In this document: positions 5,621 to 7,317 of the stretch, in pieces
Layout: each line of letters begins with the position of its first letter
Numbering within the stretch: the first letter of the stretch is position 1
NCBI GenBank assembly: GCA_028708105.1
Contig: JAQVZR010000083.1
Location: 1 to 7,317, forward strand
Origin: Desulfoplanes sp.
GTDB lineage: Bacteria; Desulfobacterota; Desulfovibrionia; Desulfovibrionales; Desulfomicrobiaceae
DNA length: 7,317 nt
Direction: 5' to 3'
Translations under genes and position numbers: made by a program
Notes under the pieces: generated by a model
What the model saw: the letters and a program-made list of their open reading frames with translations, nothing else
The model's database searches: none
What the model was told of the DNA's origin: nothing

Positions 5621-6160
5621 GTGCAGAGAAAAAAGAGCTGCATCATGCTGCCCCTTTTAGCAGGGTTCGTGGCGGCAGTGGCGTTGGGGTGGTGGGGTTA
5701 CCCCAAATTGGTTTTTTCCGAGAAGACGCAACCGATTCGGTTCAGTCACAGTGTGCATGTCTCGGGTCAGGGAATGGATTGTACGGAATGTCATTTTTTC
5801 CGGGATGATGGTTCCTATGCCGGTCTGCCGACAACGGAAAAGTGTGCAGAATGCCACGAAGAGGCCGTGGGAGAAGATCCTGCCGAAGCTATGTTCGTTG
5901 AAAAATATGTTGCCGAAGGCAAGGAAGTTCCCTGGCTCGTATACCAGAAGCAGCCCGATAACGTATACTTTTCACACAAGGCCCATGAGAATCAGGAATG
6001 TACGGATTGTCACATGGATATGTCTGATGTGGACACCCCACAGGCATACTATCACAACAAGCTGACCGGGTATAGCAAACAGACGATGAAGATGTGGCAG
6101 TGTGAGCGCTGTCATGCCGAGAACGGCGCCAGTAATGCCTGCTATGTGTGCCATAAATAA
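5621..6160 (+). CDS. qrcA: QrcA, membrane-anchored multiheme cytochrome c of menaquinone reductase Qrc
   Basis: This is the cytochrome subunit of the Qrc complex, which in sulfate reducers accepts electrons from periplasmic cytochrome c3 and passes them towards menaquinone. The predicted 179-residue protein starts with a short basic stretch (QRKK), then one hydrophobic helix at about 7-26, probably an uncleaved anchor, with the rest periplasmic. Five CXXCH heme motifs are visible: CTECH 54-58, CAECH 75-79, CTDCH 127-131, CERCH 161-165 and CYVCH 174-178. Candidate distal ligands include H43, H46, H119, H122 and H145. I recall the characterised Qrc as having six hemes c; I see no sixth standard motif. 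I chose the GTG start from its ribosome site; ATG 5615 or 5606 would add 2 or 5 residues. It is followed by qrcB after 16 bases, which strengthens the identification. Confidence 0.93.
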   Translation: MQRKKSCIMLPLLAGFVAAVALGWWGYPKLVFSEKTQPIRFSHSVHVSGQGMDCTECHFFRDDGSYAGLPTTEKCAECHEEAVGEDPAEAMFVEKYVAEGKEVPWLVYQKQPDNVYFSHKAHENQECTDCHMDMSDVDTPQAYYHNKLTGYSKQTMKMWQCERCHAENGASNACYVCHK

Positions 6161-6176
6161 AAGAGGATAACGAACT

Positions 6177-7317
6177 ATGGGACTTGATCGCAGAAGTTTT
6201 ATAGCATTTTTGGCCGGCGGCACAGGCGGGATTCTCTGCACCCCTGTGATCTGGAAGGGGTTGGATGACATCTCCATCTGGAGCCAGAACTGGCCTTGGA
6301 TTCCAAAATTGAAGTATGGACAGCGGGAGAAAAAGCCCGTGGTCTGCAAATTCGGCTCAGATGCCTATGGCGTCAGGGTTGAGACCGCTGCCGGGCGTCC
6401 TTTTGTTGCCCAGGGCAATCCCGACCATCCTTTGAGTAAAGGGGGCATCTGTCCTCTCGGGGCTGCAAGCGTGCAGATGCTGTACAGCCCTTCCCGGGTT
6501 AAGGCGCCCATGAAGAAAGTGGGGGACGGTTTTGAGAACATTTCGTGGGATGAAGCTGGAAAGCTTTTGGCTGCGAAAATCAAGGCTGCGGGCAGTGATG
6601 TCTGTGCCATGACCGGCGATGAGACCGGAACCACCGCAGATATTCTGGCCGGTTTCCTGGCAGGTCTGGGTTCTGAAGCATGTTTTTTGATGCCCAGTGA
6701 GTCTGCTCCTGCCGCACGTGCCTGGGAACTCCTGGGCGGCCAGGGTATGCCCGGCTACGACATTGAACATGCTGATCTGGTCTTGAGTCTGGGTGCGGAT
6801 ATTCACGAATCATGGGGTACCGTTGTCCGTAACGGCAAGGCCATGGCTGCCGATAATGCTGTATATACCTATGTCGGACCTGTCCAGAAAGCCGGAACCA
6901 GTATCTCTGCCAAGACCTGGGTTGCCTGTGCACCAGGTACGGAACCCCTCGTTGCTCTGGGGATCGCGGCATATCTTATCAATGCCGGCAAAGGTGTTGG
7001 CATGCCCGGCTATGATGCCTTGAAAGAATTTGTCACATTAACCAATCCTCCGTCCCGTGTTGCCCAGGCAACCGGTGTTTCCGAAGCGACCATGAAGCAG
7101 CTTGCCGGAGCTCTGTTGCGGGCCCGCAGACCGCTGATTCTCACCGGCTCCGAGTTCGGTCAGGGTGCGGATGCTCTGGGCTGTGCCGCCGGTCTTGTTT
7201 TGAACGTACTGCTTGGTCGGGTGAACGCCAAAGGCGGGGTTACGGATATCCCCTTTACGGCAGCTGTTGTGAACAAGGCTCCCGACCGTCGCACCCTGTT
7301 AGCCAGAGACGTGGTTG
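6177..7317 (+). CDS. qrcB: QrcB, molybdopterin-oxidoreductase-like subunit of menaquinone reductase Qrc (partial)
   Basis: The reading frame starts at ATG 6177, with GAGGA 9 bases upstream, and stays open for 380 codons to the window end; the C-terminal part is missing. A twin-arginine signal is clear: DRRSFIAF at 4-11 followed by a Gly/Ala-rich hydrophobic stretch, so the protein is exported folded to the periplasm. The remainder follows the complex iron-sulfur molybdoenzyme fold: VRVETAAGRPFVAQGNPDHP at 66-85, GGICPLG at 89-95, the YSPSRVKAPM block at 103-112, and a second domain from about 200 (DLVLSLGADI). The usual N-terminal CxxCxxxC is reduced to a single C57, with G60 and Y64 at the other two positions, so the usual [4Fe-4S] site looks lost; C92 remains. 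This agrees with descriptions of QrcB as lacking molybdenum. It probably acts as a structural or electron-relay subunit. qrcC and qrcD should follow. Confidence 0.93.
   Translation, partial: MGLDRRSFIAFLAGGTGGILCTPVIWKGLDDISIWSQNWPWIPKLKYGQREKKPVVCKFGSDAYGVRVETAAGRPFVAQGNPDHPLSKGGICPLGAASVQMLYSPSRVKAPMKKVGDGFENISWDEAGKLLAAKIKAAGSDVCAMTGDETGTTADILAGFLAGLGSEACFLMPSESAPAARAWELLGGQGMPGYDIEHADLVLSLGADIHESWGTVVRNGKAMAADNAVYTYVGPVQKAGTSISAKTWVACAPGTEPLVALGIAAYLINAGKGVGMPGYDALKEFVTLTNPPSRVAQATGVSEATMKQLAGALLRARRPLILTGSEFGQGADALGCAAGLVLNVLLGRVNAKGGVTDIPFTAAVVNKAPDRRTLLARDVV

Noticed and set aside
6177..6260. Lipoprotein signal in QrcB (Cys21 after the hydrophobic stretch)
   Set aside because: The residues before Cys21 (GIL) do not fit a lipobox; a Tat signal explains the N terminus better.

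Overview
The window looks like the end of a contig from a sulfate-reducing bacterium, most likely Desulfovibrionales or a near relative in Desulfobacterota. The strongest clue is the start of a qrcAB locus (menaquinone reductase Qrc, known from sulfate reducers). A homoserine dehydrogenase next to a phosphoglycerate-mutase-like 'proposed homoserine kinase' fits the same group. I cannot name a genus. The first 17 bases match the end of an Illumina TruSeq adapter and are probably not genomic.

Layout. (1) Bases 27-2638, minus strand: hom (homoserine dehydrogenase with ACT domain), then a 399-residue alkaline-phosphatase-superfamily protein of the ApgM type. The order suggests aspartate semialdehyde -> homoserine -> O-phosphohomoserine for threonine synthesis. 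(2) Bases 2639-2833: a divergent control region with a 6-bp dyad and a probable tRNA promoter. (3) Bases 2834-3026, plus strand: two serine tRNA genes (GCU and UGA anticodons), both with encoded CCA, closed by a strong intrinsic terminator at 3045-3079. (4) Bases 3319-5411, plus strand: rfbC/rmlC-like sugar epimerase and bifunctional manC/algA, which supply activated sugars for surface polysaccharide. A sigma-54-like site lies just before manC. (5) Bases 5488-7317, plus strand: a near-consensus sigma-70 promoter, then qrcA (membrane-anchored multiheme cytochrome c) and the first 380 codons of qrcB (Tat-exported, molybdopterin-oxidoreductase-like), which runs off the window.

The sections are functionally separate: amino-acid synthesis, translation, cell-envelope sugars and the respiratory chain. 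In the Qrc part, periplasmic electrons (from hydrogenases or formate dehydrogenases via cytochrome c3) would enter QrcA and pass through the complex to menaquinone. I found no mobile element, CRISPR array, phage gene or rRNA. No wholly new system is evident. The points most worth a second look are the PGM-fold homoserine kinase candidate, the loss of cofactor ligands in QrcB, the heme count of QrcA and the sigma-54-like site.
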